A stretch of 53,393 bases of DNA, taken from positions 1 to 53,393 of the forward strand of contig AQOF01000050.1 in assembly GCA_000565345.1 (NCBI GenBank), written 5' to 3'. Source of the stretch: Salinivibrio costicola subsp. costicola ATCC 33508 = LMG 11651 (GTDB lineage Bacteria; Pseudomonadota; Gammaproteobacteria; Enterobacterales; Vibrionaceae). A program made the translations under genes and the position numbers. The notes under the pieces were generated by a model. The model ran no database searches. It saw only the letters and a list, made by a program, of their open reading frames with translations, and was not told the DNA's origin. Of the stretch, positions 21,924-32,452 are shown piece after piece; position 1 is the first letter of the stretch; every line of letters starts with the position of its first letter.

Positions 21924-22814
21924 ATGGCAATGGTACAAGGTAAATCCTTAAAATATCGCGTCTGGGCAACCCATATTGGTCTGTGCTTATTTTTGGCGCT
22001 GATTTTATTCCCGCTGTTAATGATTATTGCGATTTCCTTCCGTGAGGGTAATTTTGCTACCGGGAGTTTGATCCCGAAAAATCCGTCACTGGAGCACTGG
22101 AAGTTAGCACTGGGTTTCTCGGTGACTAACTCGGATGGCACGGTCACGCCGCCACCATTCCCCGTCTTATTGTGGCTATGGAACTCGGTGAAGGTTGCAG
22201 GCATTACTTCGTTATTTATTGTAGTGCTGTCTACCACCTCGGCATACGCCTTTGCCCGTATGCGGTTTAAAGGTAAGCAGACTATCCTCGATGCAATGAT
22301 GATCTTCCAAATGTTCCCGGCAGTGCTGGCATTGGTGGCTATCTACGCCTTGTTTGATAAGTTAGGTCAGTACATTCCATTTTTAGGGCTCAACACTCAT
22401 GGCGGCTTGATCTTTGCCTATTTAGGCGGGATTGCGTTGCACGTCTGGACCATTAAAGGGTACTTTGAAAGCATTGACGGTTCCCTCGAAGAGGCTGCGG
22501 CTTTGGATGGGGCCACGCCATGGCAAGCCTTTAGGCTGGTACTACTTCCGCTCTCAGTACCAATCTTGGCGGTGGTCTTTATTCTGGCATTTATTATGGC
22601 CGTGGGTGAGGTACCGGTGGCTTCGATTCTGTTATCGGATGTCGACTCTTATACCTTGGCGGTAGGGATGCAGCAGTATTTGTATCCGCAAAACTACCTG
22701 TGGGGTGATTTCGCGGCGGCAGCCGTGCTGTCAGCGGTACCGATTACCGGTGTCTTCTTGCTAGCACAACGTTGGTTAGTGGGTGGTTTGACCGCAGGTG
22801 GCGTGAAAGGGTAA
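21924..22814 (+). CDS. malG: Maltose ABC transporter permease MalG
   Basis: The second permease subunit, 296 residues, the same as in E. coli. It has six predicted membrane segments and the EAA loop [19 protein letters not shown], which contacts MalK. The C-terminus ends [10 protein letters not shown] like E. coli MalG. It starts 10 bases after malF with AGGATA upstream, and a bidirectional terminator closes the operon. Confidence 0.95.
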   Translation: MAMVQGKSLKYRVWATHIGLCLFLALILFPLLMIIAISFREGNFATGSLIPKNPSLEHWKLALGFSVTNSDGTVTPPPFPVLLWLWNSVKVAGITSLFIVVLSTTSAYAFARMRFKGKQTILDAMMIFQMFPAVLALVAIYALFDKLGQYIPFLGLNTHGGLIFAYLGGIALHVWTIKGYFESIDGSLEEAAALDGATPWQAFRLVLLPLSVPILAVVFILAFIMAVGEVPVASILLSDVDSYTLAVGMQQYLYPQNYLWGDFAAAAVLSAVPITGVFLLAQRWLVGGLTAGGVKG

Positions 22815-22848
22815 CCCTCAACCCACCATTGAGTGTTAAGAAATACGT

Positions 22849-22876
22849 AAAAGGCAGCTGATAACAGCTGCCTTTT
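22849..22876. terminator. Bidirectional terminator between malG and glgX
   Basis: AAAAGGCAGCTG / CAGCTGCCTTTT is a near-perfect palindrome with A and T runs on the two sides, placed between convergent genes. Confidence 0.9.
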
Positions 22877-22895
22877 TACTGTCGAGGACATTGTG

Positions 22896-24860
22896 TTACA
22901 ACCAATCACCGTCAACGCAGACTAAAAAGCTCTTTGCTGCCAAGCGTTGGAATGTTTCTGGTGCAGTGACAGTTGTTTCATCGGTCGCCGTATCACAGAC
23001 AATGCGCCATTGGTGATCACTCGGTAGCCGTAACGCTTGGGCGGTGTCGCTGCTATTAATGGCTATAAGCATTGATTGACCCGCATTAGAGTGATGCGCG
23101 CCGAGCGTGATCTGACAGCTGAGCGCTTGCAGGTTTGGCCATTGGTGATCTTGAATCGGATCGCCATTCGAATGGCGCCACGCAATCTGATTGAAATGGC
23201 GCTGTGTGCCACTCAATGCATCAATAAAGCGCGGCACGATAGCATTGCGACGCGCAATCATGGTGGCAAACCAATTTGACCAAGCGTGATTCTGCGTTTG
23301 CCAGTTTAGCCAACTCGTGGGGTTATCTTGGCAGTAAGCATTGTTATTGCCTTGTTGCGAGTGACTGATGAGATCCGCGGTCAGAATATGCGGGGTGCCC
23401 AATGAGAACAAAATACTCGCGATCATATTACGCTTTTGCTGCTCCCTAACAGCCATGATTGTGGGATCGTCTGTCGGTCCTTCGATCCCATAGTTCGCAG
23501 AGCGGTTGTCACCGTGACCATCTCGGTTATTCTCACCGTTCGCGTGGTTATGTCATTTGGCGTAACTGACCATATCTTGCAGGGTAAAACCGTCATGATA
23601 GGTTACATAGTTAATCGGCAAATGATCGGGCCAGTGGCTGGCACTGAAAAAGTCACGCGATCCCATAAGACGAGTAGCAAAATCTTGTAACTTGCCTGGA
23701 TCGCCACGCCATACACTGCGGGTGGTATCGCGGATTTTATCGTTACACTCGGCCCAATTTGCAGGGAACTGGCCTAACTGGTAACCATTGGGGCCAATAT
23801 CCCAGGGTTCAGCAATCAGTTTGACGGTAGAAAGGATCGGATCTTGGGCAATAGCGTGGAAAAAGGCACTATGTGGATGAAAAGCCTCACCGTCTCGCCC
23901 CACAGTGGCGGCGAGATCGAATCGAAACCCATCCACATGATAGTGGGTGACCCACATACGCAAGGTATCGAGCACCAGTTTTAGCGCGGCAGGATGGCGT
24001 AAATCAAGGGTATTGCCACAACCGGTATAATTGCGCAGCTGTTGGTTATCCTGGAGATACATTGCCTGGTCGATCGCTTTAAAATGCAGTATGGGTCCAC
24101 CGTCGCCACCTTCCGCGGTATGATTAAACACCACGTCTAAAATCACCTCAATGTCGTGACGATGTAGCTCGCGTATTGCTGTTTTCAACTCATTAACCGC
24201 GTCCTTTTCGGCATAACGCGGATCCGGGGCCATCCAAACATAAGGGTTATAGCCCCAATAATTGGTTTTTTGCTGGCTGAGTAAATGCGGCTCGGGTAAG
24301 CAGGCGGTGATAGGAAGCAGTTGCAGGCAATTAATGTGATGTTTTTGGTAAAACGCCAACATCGCTGGTGAGATTAAACCCAAGTAACGCCCTTTTTCCG
24401 CCGGCTCCACATCCGGGTACTGCTGAGTCAGCCCTTTAACATGAGTTTCAAAAATCACAGTGTCGCACATTGGACGCTGAGGGGATGACACGCCTTGCCA
24501 ATCAAATGGCGCATGATCCACAACTTGGCAGCGCGCCAGTAATGTACTTTGCGATGGTGTATAAGGAGGTTGATAGCTTAAAGGGCCAATCACCGCTTGC
24601 GCATACGGATCGGCCACGCACCATGTTTGGCCATTATGTGAGATTTCAAAACTGTAATCTTGCCCTGCAACCACATCAGCGACCTCTTTTGTCCAATAAC
24701 CACGTTTGTATTCGCGCATGGCGAGCCGCTGAGGTTGGTGCCCTTGATGCCACAACAATAAATGCACGCAGTCCTGGTCTGGTGCGTACAAAGTAAATCG
24801 ACAACCTGAGCCGTATAACTTAGCCCCTAATGAATAAGGAGCAGGAAAACAAATCGACAT
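22896..24860 (-). pseudogene. glgX: Glycogen debranching enzyme GlgX with an internal TGA
   Basis: A GH13 isoamylase-type enzyme that removes short alpha-1,6 branches from phosphorylase-trimmed glycogen. Motifs run PYSLGAKLYGSGCRFTLYAP (CBM48), NYWGYNPYVWMAPD, DVVFNHTAEGG, GFRFDLAATVGRD, LIAEPWDIGPNGY and YVTYHDGFTLQDMVSYAK. An in-frame TGA at 23555-23553 then interrupts it. Beyond that codon the same frame continues with HNHANGENNRDGHG and goes on to 22896, so this is a base substitution, not a frameshift. A CGA-to-TGA change would explain it. The start is uncertain: ATG 24860 begins the conserved region, but ATG 24908 or TTG 24914 are possible. It lies between malG and lamB, on the opposite strand. 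Confidence 0.88.
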
Positions 24861-25093
24861 AAATAACACCATTAAATTAGACTCGCTACCATTAGAGCTT
24901 TTAATCATAAACAATTCAATCTGATGTCACATTTATGATGATTGCCCAGTATGTAATTAAGTTTCATGCCTTTAAGAATAAATCTATTAATAGTGATCAT
25001 GTCGACGTTTTGTAGGCCTGTTTAGCGAAAAATAATTACCAATTACGCCCTCTTTCAGTGACTCAGCTCGACAAGTTTAGATAATTGGCTCTC

Positions 25094-25113
25094 ACTCATC
25101 CTTTCTCCTCCCC
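25094..25113 (-). promoter_or_regulatory. Tandem MalT boxes upstream of lamB
   Basis: On the minus strand GGGGAGGAGA (25104-25113, 9 of 10) is followed at once by AAGGATGAGT (25094-25103). The pair lies about 160 bases before lamB in a 400-base intergenic region that otherwise shows no clear gene. Confidence 0.7.
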
Positions 25114-25269
25114 CCTAAATCGCACGGCCGGATGACGCCAAAATGACCGCTCAGGGATAGGATAATTCCAGGATAACGAAGAAAGCTAAGCCTTGGACAC
25201 ATTGTCTTTTCCCACTACCCACTGCCGGTGTGAAGAGACACGTAAAAAAGGCCCATTATGGAGTAAGGT

Positions 25270-26619
25270 ATGAGAAAAGTAAGTTTAATTGCCGCAGCTG
25301 TCGCGACTGCTGTCACTGCCACCTCAGCATTCGCTGTCGACTTTAATGGCTACATGCGAGCAGGAACTGGAATTAGTGCATCTAATTATGATAATTCTGA
25401 CACCGGTGATTTGGCTATTAATAAAAATGGTATTGGTCGCCTCGGCAATGAAAATGACAACTACTCTGAGTTTGGATTTTCGGAAGAGCTAAAAACCGGT
25501 GAACAAACTTGGCGAGTTGAATCAATGATTGCGTCGGGCGCGCCTGGTGAAAGTGGCTGGGAAGATAGTGACTTCAACGTCGCTCAGTTTGCCGTAAAAG
25601 CAAAAGGCGTGTTGGCCGACAAAGAGGCAACACTTTGGGCGGGTAAAACTTATTATCAACGTAAAGATATCCACATCACTGATTTCTACTTCTTGAATAC
25701 ATCAGGCACCGGTGGTGGTATTGAAAATCTATCCGTTGGCGACCAGAAATTGTCGTTAGCATTGATTCAAGATAATGGATCTCAGAAAGTTGCTGATGGC
25801 CAGAAAGCAGTCCTCACTGATGCAGCTAATACTGATATTAAGGCTTGTGATGGTAGCCCATCATGTGAACTTGACGTGATTAACAATTCAAGCAACTACA
25901 AAGACGTGCTTAACGAAAAATCGGAAGATGTTAATGGTTATATTGCCGATATTCGCCTAGCCGATATCGATTTATGGTCAGATGCTAAGTTAGAACTGGC
26001 GGCAGCTTATAACTTTGGCGTTGAAAAAGCCGATCAAGATCTTCAAGGAGACGATGGTCTATTGGTTACCGGTATTATTCATCAGGGAATGGATAATGGC
26101 TTTAACCAAACTATTCTTCAGTACGGTACCAATGGTTATGGCGTTCAAGCGGCTAACTTCTGGGGGGCTGGTACTTACTATGACCGCTCAGGTGATCAAA
26201 ATGAGGCGACAGGCTATCGTTTGATTAACTGGGGGGTAATGAATCTAGGTGAGTCTTGGGAAATGGGCCATCAACTCGCTTACTTAGCTGGTTCTGATAT
26301 CGGCGCCTCTACACTCGATATTGAACAATTCTCTGTCGTAGCACGCCCTATGTATAAATGGAATAATACCATGCGTACTGTATTCGAAGCTGGTTATAAT
26401 GCGGGTGAGAAAATCAATGATGACGGTAACGCGGTCGAAGACTTTGGTAACTCTAAATTGACCATTGCGCAAGCATGGGCAATGGGTGACAGCTTCTGGG
26501 CACGTCCTGAAATCCGCGTATATGGATCTTATATCTCTGACCTTGAAAACGATGACGCTTTTGGTTCAGGTGAAGATAATGAGCTTGTAGCTGGCGTACA
26601 GGTTGAAGCTTGGTGGTAA
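25270..26619 (+). CDS. lamB: Maltoporin LamB
   Basis: An outer-membrane 18-stranded channel for maltodextrins, 449 residues. A signal peptide ends at TSAFA, and the mature protein starts VDFNGYMRAGTG as in other LamB proteins. LamB-type motifs include GRLGNEND, KTYYQRKDIHITDFYF, and the C-terminal PEIRVYGSYI...VEAWW ending in aromatic residues for BAM recognition. GGAGTAAGG precedes the ATG. The central region contains an insertion with a Cys pair (ACDGSPSCEL), likely a disulfide-bound surface loop. It is followed by malM with a terminator between. Confidence 0.95.
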   Translation: MRKVSLIAAAVATAVTATSAFAVDFNGYMRAGTGISASNYDNSDTGDLAINKNGIGRLGNENDNYSEFGFSEELKTGEQTWRVESMIASGAPGESGWEDSDFNVAQFAVKAKGVLADKEATLWAGKTYYQRKDIHITDFYFLNTSGTGGGIENLSVGDQKLSLALIQDNGSQKVADGQKAVLTDAANTDIKACDGSPSCELDVINNSSNYKDVLNEKSEDVNGYIADIRLADIDLWSDAKLELAAAYNFGVEKADQDLQGDDGLLVTGIIHQGMDNGFNQTILQYGTNGYGVQAANFWGAGTYYDRSGDQNEATGYRLINWGVMNLGESWEMGHQLAYLAGSDIGASTLDIEQFSVVARPMYKWNNTMRTVFEAGYNAGEKINDDGNAVEDFGNSKLTIAQAWAMGDSFWARPEIRVYGSYISDLENDDAFGSGEDNELVAGVQVEAWW

Positions 26620-26644
26620 GTCTTTTTTAAACTGTCTTTTTTCA

Positions 26645-26672
26645 TAGCCGACAATTGTCGGCTATTTTTTTA
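26645..26672 (+). terminator. Rho-independent terminator between lamB and malM
   Basis: AGCCGAC-AATT-GTCGGCT is a perfect hairpin followed by seven T. It ends 10 bases before the malM start, so part of lamB transcription must read through to express malM. Confidence 0.85.
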
Positions 26673-26682
26673 GGTGTTTTAT

Positions 26683-27509
26683 ATGAATAAGAAAGTGTTA
26701 TTTATTTCTGGGCTATTATTACTTAGTGGGTGCTCGACGATCGTTGATAACCAATATCAGGTTGCACCGACAGGAAAGGCAGTGACGCAGATTGAAAAAG
26801 CGAAACAACTGCCGATAACAATGGACAAAGAGATAAAAATAGCGGTCACCGCGCAAACACAAGTCCTCGATATCCATAGCATTGATAGCCCTGGCGTTAT
26901 TTTTGAATTACCGATGGTAAAAAATGGATTGGATATCAATATCGAGGCAGAAATAAACGATAGTGTTTTTGTCCCAAGTGCTAAAGCCATTAACCAATCT
27001 GGCGATATTCGTGCTGAGCTTGATGATGAGGGGTTGGTCTATCTAAAGCCCCGTCTAGCCGATGGAAACCGTTTGCAAGGTAATATTAAAGTCCATCCAC
27101 AAATAGGTGACAGTGCGCTCTACTTGGTTGTTTTTACTGATAAAGATAAACTTGATGAAACGGTGGCGGTCAGCACCCAGCGAAATTGGACGCAGAGGGA
27201 AGAGGGAATTACTTTCCAGAGGTAGGCGATATTCAAGTGCCGCGCGCGTTGACCGGTACGTTTTCCATAGAAGCGGCAGCATTGGGCGCACGCACCAGCG
27301 ATCAGTCTATCGTACTGCCAGCACTCTCCAACACTGAACGTCCGCAACAAGAAAGCGTGAATTTTTACCACCAGGCTATTCGAACCGCGGTTGCAGATAA
27401 CGATGTCGACAAAGCAATGGGATTGCTGCGTGATGCTGAGCAATTGGGTATTGCCGACGCTGAACAAGTCTTTCGTGAAGCGATGAAAGCACAGTTAGAT
27501 CGGCAGTAA
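26683..27509 (+). pseudogene. malM: MalM maltose-operon periplasmic/lipoprotein, one frameshift
   Basis: Two frames give a protein of about 275 residues. The N-terminus is a lipoprotein signal with lipobox LSGC, so this MalM is probably membrane-anchored. The second frame has the MalM C-terminal region (GNYFPEVGDIQVPRALTGTF; NFYHQAIRTAVADNDVDKA; LLRDAEQLGI). One A missing in CGAAATTGG near 27185 restores QRKLDAEGRGNYF across the break. MalM is a maltose-regulon protein of undefined function. It follows lamB as in E. coli. The next sequence downstream is the boundary of the mobile island. Confidence 0.85.
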
Positions 27510-27558
27510 TCGAGCTTTGCAGTGACGTTTCATCACATAGCGATTCTAGACAGCAAAT

Positions 27559-27570
27559 AAAAAGGGCACC
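27559..27570 (+). terminator. Left arm of a split bidirectional terminator
   Basis: AAAAAGGGCACC, 50 bases after malM, is the exact reverse complement of GGTGCCCTTTTT at 37387-37398, next to the convergent chemoreceptor gene. Together they would form one intrinsic terminator whose loop now holds the island. Confidence 0.65.
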
Positions 27571-27582
27571 TGCAAATTTCTC

Positions 27583-27687
27583 TATAGTACATAGAACTGT
27601 GTAATTGTGAATAAAAACCCCCTTAATTGGGGGTTTCTTTTTCCTGAAGACTGCACTATATTTATAGTAAATACTGTGTAATTTGTG
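27583..27687 (+). repeat. Left-end recombinase-site-like repeats flanking a hairpin
   Basis: Two direct copies of TATAGTA-N(4-6)-CTGTGTAATT lie at 27583-27609 and 27663-27687. Between them AAACCCCC-TTAATT-GGGGGTTT (27615-27636) followed by T-rich sequence forms an intrinsic terminator that would block transcription entering gmtY from outside. Confidence 0.6.
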
Positions 27688-27699
27688 TAGGATTCAAGG

Positions 27700-29165
27700 A
27701 TGTTTGCAACGAAGGTTACAGCCAAGGTAGTCCAGGACAACAGTGGAGTAACCACAGAGATCCCGGTCATTCTGACGGACCAAGGGGTTTTGGGGTCAGT
27801 CACAGATTATGTGCTTAGCCTTCACCTAAATGGCACCTCGCTTTCGACCATCACCAACCATATTCAGTCGATTAGACTCCTCATCGAGTTCATGGATGCC
27901 AACGAAGGCATGTTCGATGAACCCGAAGCGTTGTTCGCGGGCTTCGTCCGACGGCTCTACAGCGGGACCATCGGTGAAGATGGATTGGACCCCTCTGGCC
28001 TGTATTGGATACCGGCCAGTAGTGGCACGATACATCGTCACATCGCCAATCTGACGAATTTCACTAATTGGCTCTCGGACAAAGGTCTGGGCAAGCCTCT
28101 CAATACCTTGCGCACAGCCACTCGACATGAGGAACGCATTCAGTACGCCGCTTGGTTTAGGCGCAACCAGAATGATTTCCTCGGGCACATTAAAGACACC
28201 TCGGTTAGTACCACGGTAAAGAGAGCCCGCAGCATCAAGGGCAGAACACCTCTGGCAAAAACCAATGACGATGCCATCGCCTTCCCTACGGGCAAGTTTG
28301 AAGACTTCTATATGAAGGGATTGGGAGGAGCCAAAGACCCGCGAGTTGCGCTGCGGGACAAGCTTATCGTGCTCCTGATGCACGCGACCGGATTGAGGGT
28401 GAGCGAAGCCTGTTGCTCTGGGTCACCGATGTCTTTGAAGACCCCTCCGATCCAGATCGGGCAATCGTGAGAATCTACAACGAGATAGAAGGTAAGGCAC
28501 CTGAAGGATGGAAGTCCCGAAAAGGGATAAAAACACGCAAGGCGTACCTACAAGAAAAGTATTCACGCATACCGCGTCAGGAGATGCAAAACACCCAGCA
28601 TCTCGGCTGGAAATCCAAAACCCTGGATCACAAGGATGGTTACCTGGAGGCGTACTTCTTCCCTCAGGAGTTTGCTCGGATATTCATGTTGCTGTGGCGA
28701 CAGTATTTGGTTTTCCGTGCATCGTTGGAGTGCCATCACCCCTATGCGTTTATCAGCTTCGACTCTCGCTATCTGGGCAATCCCTATACCTACAACGCCT
28801 TCTCCCAAAGCTACGCGGCTGGATTAAGGCGAATTGGCCTCGAACCCAACAAGAGCGTAGGGCTCGATCCTCATGGCCATCGACACAACTATGGTCGCCG
28901 ATTGACGGATGCCGGAGTCGATCCACTCATTCGCAAAAAGTGCCTGCATCACGCAAGTTTGGAGTCTCAGGTTCCTTACACTATGCCCTCCAGCGTGAAA
29001 GTCTCAGAAGCGCTGTCCCAGGCAACACAACAGCTTCAACTGGGATCGGAGAATGAAAAGACCCCCGCATCTTTCGACTGGAAGACGTTGGCAGAACACG
29101 GCTTCGAAGACCTCGATCCAAACGGCCACTTCGCCGGTAAGAATCCACGGTTAGGGAAACAATAA
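27700..29165 (+). pseudogene. gmtY: Gamma-mobile-trio tyrosine recombinase GmtY, one frameshift
   Basis: A tyrosine recombinase of about 488 residues. The first frame contains an N-terminal core-binding domain and box I Arg (ATGLRVSEA). After a missing C near 28409 the second frame carries box II HGHRHNYGRRL (H-x-x-R), then CLHHASLESQVPYT with the His and probable nucleophile Tyr. It heads a tightly packed operon and stops one base before the next recombinase gene. The GmtY assignment rests on the order recombinase, large recombinase-like protein, small protein, VPA1267-like protein, which matches GMT islands. Tn554-type transposons also carry two recombinases and a small third protein, but the GmtZ-like size and the VPA1267-like neighbour favour GMT. 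Confidence 0.78.
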
Positions 29166-29166
29166 C

Positions 29167-31788
29167 ATGACCAAGAAATCAGGAAGGAAGGGCTACACCA
29201 CAGATCTGACGCTGGGGTGGGTGACTGAGGAATTGGGGCACAACTGGCTGCAATGGCAGCAGTACGCCGTTGAATGGCTAAAAACGCATGACGCAGGCGT
29301 TAGTAAGCGTTTGGAGGGTATAAGAAAATTTCTTCTTTACCTGAACGCGAAAGCCCCGTATGCCGTGGATGTCGCCACAATGTTCAAGGGCCATCCGAGC
29401 GGCCATAAGGTGTCCAGTGAAGAGTTTGTGGCCTTTCTGGTTAGCAGTGGATCGAATCTTAACAACCATAAACACATTTCGTACACGGTCGATTTATGCG
29501 ATTACATCCTCAAACACCATTTGAGCGTTGACGATGATGACGGCAATCCTGTTGCGTTGTTTCAGAATCCTTTCGAAAAAATCAAGGAGACAAGTTCGAA
29601 TACAGAAACCGTCCACAGCCCCTTGCCCTATCGCTACATCCAGCAACTGAGGCACATCCTCTGCCCCTATCCAACCGACGATCCTAGCAATAAAGCGCCG
29701 TGGGTAGGCCGCCATTTCCGGGACTGGCATTGGGCCATCGATCACCTTCAGTTAGGCAACCTGGCTTGGAAGGAAGTGCCGCCCGAGGTCATCGACCCGG
29801 ACGATCCAGATTGCGTTTTCCGGACTCGGATTGTGACAAGGAATGGTAAGCGGGTTGAGATCCACGAAATCTGGTCGCCGGTCGTGGCAATGCTCCTGTT
29901 CACCAAATTGCACTTGCTCCTGCGCTCTTTACAGGTGCGCTTTCTGGACTCTGGAGAAGGCGATACCTGGCGCTATGAAGGCGGGCAATGGGTGGAAAAC
30001 ACCAAACACCCCTTCAAGTATGGAACGCCCAAGCGCCCTTATCAGAAAGGCGTCTTCCGCCGCATATATGACTCAATGACCGAGGGGTACTCGACGGGCC
30101 TCTACGTGTCCACCAACAAAACCGCCGATCAAAACAAGGATGAGCTTCAGCGGGGATACAGCATCCCCTGGCAGCACGAAGAGCTTTTGTATTGGCTGGA
30201 AAAACTTCGTAACTGGCAAGAGAAATACAACCCCATCGACCGGTTGGTTGAAGGTACCGATCTCAAAAGGACGCACTTGGGGCATACGAAATCCAAGCAA
30301 CAATTAAAAGACATGGGCGAGTTCGCCTTTTTGTTCCGAGATCGGAATTCGGCTTTGTCCATTTATAAAAACTCAGCTGACAGTCCGTGGTACCGTCTGT
30401 TGTTCAAACTGGAAGAGGATGTCTTCCAGGCGGGCCAAACAATGGCCAACGGCGACCGCCTTCGGTTTGTGAAAGACTACGGCGAGGACTTTGAAGGTCT
30501 GGAAACCAATAAGGTGGCAACGGAATACCCGCTCCACAGCCTTCGGGTCTCCTTGATCACCTGCTACACCATGGACACCGATCTCCCCTTGCCGGTGATC
30601 TCGAAGCTTCTGGCCGGCCACACACGGCTTCTGATGACGATCTATTACAACAAAATCACGCCCTCCGTCATGGCCGACAAAATGAAGGAGGCACACGCAG
30701 TTCTGTCCGAACAAGGTGAAAGCTCGCTCCGAAACTTCCTGTTGGACGCAGAGATGAGACAGGTTCCGCTCCGGGCTGCCTTTCACAACGACCAGCACAA
30801 TTCCGTCGAGAGCGTACTTGCCAACCGAAATCCCATTGGCTGGGAGGAACGGGCCACGGGCTTGTGCCTGGTCGGAGGTAACACCGCGCGCTCGGATGAG
30901 CTGTCCACCGTGGGTGGCTGCTGGAACGGTGGTCCGATAATCAGGGATACCGAAAGGGCGCATGCGAGAGTTTATGGCCCGGTCCCCCACGGGCCGGAAA
31001 ACTGCCCACGCTGTCGCTGGCACATCACCGATGCCACCTATCTCCCGGCACTCAATTCGGCGTTCAACCAGGTGAGCTACAAGGCACACCAGGCCGCCGA
31101 GCTGTCCGTTGAGTTAGAGGGTCGGCTCGAAGCGCTGAAAGATGAGCTGTTTATCGCTGAGGAAGCCGGTTCCGTGTTTCTCAAGCACAACGAGCTTCAG
31201 GCCTTAGAACGCCGTTACGAGAAGCAGAGGGTGGAGGCCGATGAGTACGCCAAGGATTACATCGCCACTTTCAACCTGATCAATCGGGTGATCCAGATTG
31301 AAAATGGGCGTGAAGAGGGCGACGACGGGCAAAAGCTGATCGCGGTCGGCTCCGATGAAGACCTCAAATATAGTATGAAGTTCGTCGAAACCGACTCGGA
31401 GTTGCTGCACCTGGCGCTGCTGTGCGAGGACGCGGAGTTTCACCCCGATCTGCACGATGATCTGCGCAAGACGCCCGCGATCGCCAAGCGTACCAACGCC
31501 TTGAGCCGCATGATGGCCCGCTCGGGGTACAAGCCCATTTTCCTTGAAATGGACGAACAAACCCAGTTGATCGCGGGTAACGCGCTGATGCGCAAGATGG
31601 CCAAAATCGCCGCCCCCGAAGATCGGCTGGAGGGCTATCGGATCGCATCCAATTACATCGAGGCGCAGGAGTTCCTCAAAGATGATCGGCTGCTGAAATC
31701 CGGGTTTGACGCCGTGAAGAAGATAGCCCCGATCAGCTTGCCTACTGAATCCGTGGAGCGGATTCCCGCCCTGGAGGTGGAAGAATGA
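29167..31788 (+). CDS. gmtZ: Gamma-mobile-trio integrase-like protein GmtZ (VPA1269 family)
   Basis: An intact 873-residue protein. The middle carries a tyrosine-recombinase catalytic fold: HSLRVSLIT (H-x-x-R) near residues 456-464, LLAGHTRLLMTIYYNK with the His and Tyr near 483-496. After this comes a Cys/His cluster (CLVGG, GGCWNGG, CPRCRWHITD) near residues 575-620 that probably binds zinc, then a charged coiled-coil (about 640-700). Length and layout fit the VPA1269/GmtZ family, which accompanies GmtY. Its stop overlaps the gmtX start (ATGA), so translation is coupled. It probably acts with GmtY on the element ends; the precise role is unproven. Confidence 0.8.
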   Translation: MTKKSGRKGYTTDLTLGWVTEELGHNWLQWQQYAVEWLKTHDAGVSKRLEGIRKFLLYLNAKAPYAVDVATMFKGHPSGHKVSSEEFVAFLVSSGSNLNNHKHISYTVDLCDYILKHHLSVDDDDGNPVALFQNPFEKIKETSSNTETVHSPLPYRYIQQLRHILCPYPTDDPSNKAPWVGRHFRDWHWAIDHLQLGNLAWKEVPPEVIDPDDPDCVFRTRIVTRNGKRVEIHEIWSPVVAMLLFTKLHLLLRSLQVRFLDSGEGDTWRYEGGQWVENTKHPFKYGTPKRPYQKGVFRRIYDSMTEGYSTGLYVSTNKTADQNKDELQRGYSIPWQHEELLYWLEKLRNWQEKYNPIDRLVEGTDLKRTHLGHTKSKQQLKDMGEFAFLFRDRNSALSIYKNSADSPWYRLLFKLEEDVFQAGQTMANGDRLRFVKDYGEDFEGLETNKVATEYPLHSLRVSLITCYTMDTDLPLPVISKLLAGHTRLLMTIYYNKITPSVMADKMKEAHAVLSEQGESSLRNFLLDAEMRQVPLRAAFHNDQHNSVESVLANRNPIGWEERATGLCLVGGNTARSDELSTVGGCWNGGPIIRDTERAHARVYGPVPHGPENCPRCRWHITDATYLPALNSAFNQVSYKAHQAAELSVELEGRLEALKDELFIAEEAGSVFLKHNELQALERRYEKQRVEADEYAKDYIATFNLINRVIQIENGREEGDDGQKLIAVGSDEDLKYSMKFVETDSELLHLALLCEDAEFHPDLHDDLRKTPAIAKRTNALSRMMARSGYKPIFLEMDEQTQLIAGNALMRKMAKIAAPEDRLEGYRIASNYIEAQEFLKDDRLLKSGFDAVKKIAPISLPTESVERIPALEVEE

Positions 31789-32452
31789 ACATCGATACCG
31801 ATGCGGTTCTGGAGTCCCTCAAGGACGGTAAAACCGCTAAAACGCAGTCGTCGCTGGATACGCTCAATCAGACCCTTAAAGACTACTACGAATCCGGTGC
31901 CCGGGACTTCTCCATTACCACCATAGGGAGAGTCTCAGAGGAAAATGGCGGCGTTGGCTATCAGTCGATTCGTGCCACTGCGAACAAGCATTACCGGGAC
32001 CTGATTGAAGCGTGGGCCGCTAAGGCGAAAACCACCACCAAGAAGCCACCGGTAGGGCCTGCCAAGAGACCAACTCAGGACCATCAGCTGCTTGAGCGGA
32101 TTGATGATACGGCTGTGCGAGCCTTTTCGGGCAAATCATCCGTGAGCGGGATCGCTACAGAAGCGAAGCCAACATGCTCAAGAACCAAACCCAGATCGTC
32201 ATCGACAAGCGCCCTACGGCTTACAGCGAACCCCAGTCAGACGCCAGTGTGGAGCTGCTGCCCTCACTGAAGGGAATCTGCTCTGACAATGAGATTAAAG
32301 CCCTGCAAACTGTCTGCACCGATGAGTGGCTTGAAAAGCTCGGGTTCCAGGCGAACAAGTTGGGTCAGGTGAAGGATGAGTTTGGCATGGAAATCCTGCC
32401 TCGTGGCTTCCTGACCGGGCTCAAGAAGATCCTGGGGGAAATTGATGAGTAA
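31785..32452 (+). pseudogene. gmtX: Gamma-mobile-trio protein GmtX, one frameshift
   Basis: About 222 residues when a missing C near 32127 (GAGCCTTTTC) is restored; the junction then reads RALFGQIIRERDRYRSEANML. The N-terminal half (FSITTIGRVSEENGGVGYQSIR) looks like a small helix-turn-helix, followed by a basic Lys/Thr-rich linker and a short coiled-coil. The gene overlaps gmtZ upstream by 4 bases and the next gene downstream by 8. It is assigned to GmtX by position and size. It could be the DNA-binding cofactor of the recombinases, like TnpC of Tn554-type elements; that is inference. Confidence 0.72.

Noticed and set aside
23553-23555. Selenocysteine or programmed readthrough at the glgX TGA
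   Set aside because: The position normally holds an ordinary residue next to HN in the GlgX motif, no redox role is known there, and no selenocysteine element was apparent.
27826-28383. A 185-codon minus-strand open frame across gmtY
   Set aside because: It is antisense to the recombinase coding region and shows no family features.
30373-31089. A 238-codon open frame on the minus strand inside gmtZ
   Set aside because: It lies antisense to the intact gmtZ frame, has no recognisable family motif, and long antisense frames are common in GC-rich genes.
27700-32452. Tn554-type transposon (tnpA-tnpB-tnpC) as the identity of the trio
   Set aside because: The layout is similar, but the 873-residue middle protein with a zinc cluster and the VPA1267-like fourth gene fit GMT islands better. 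It is kept as the main alternative.
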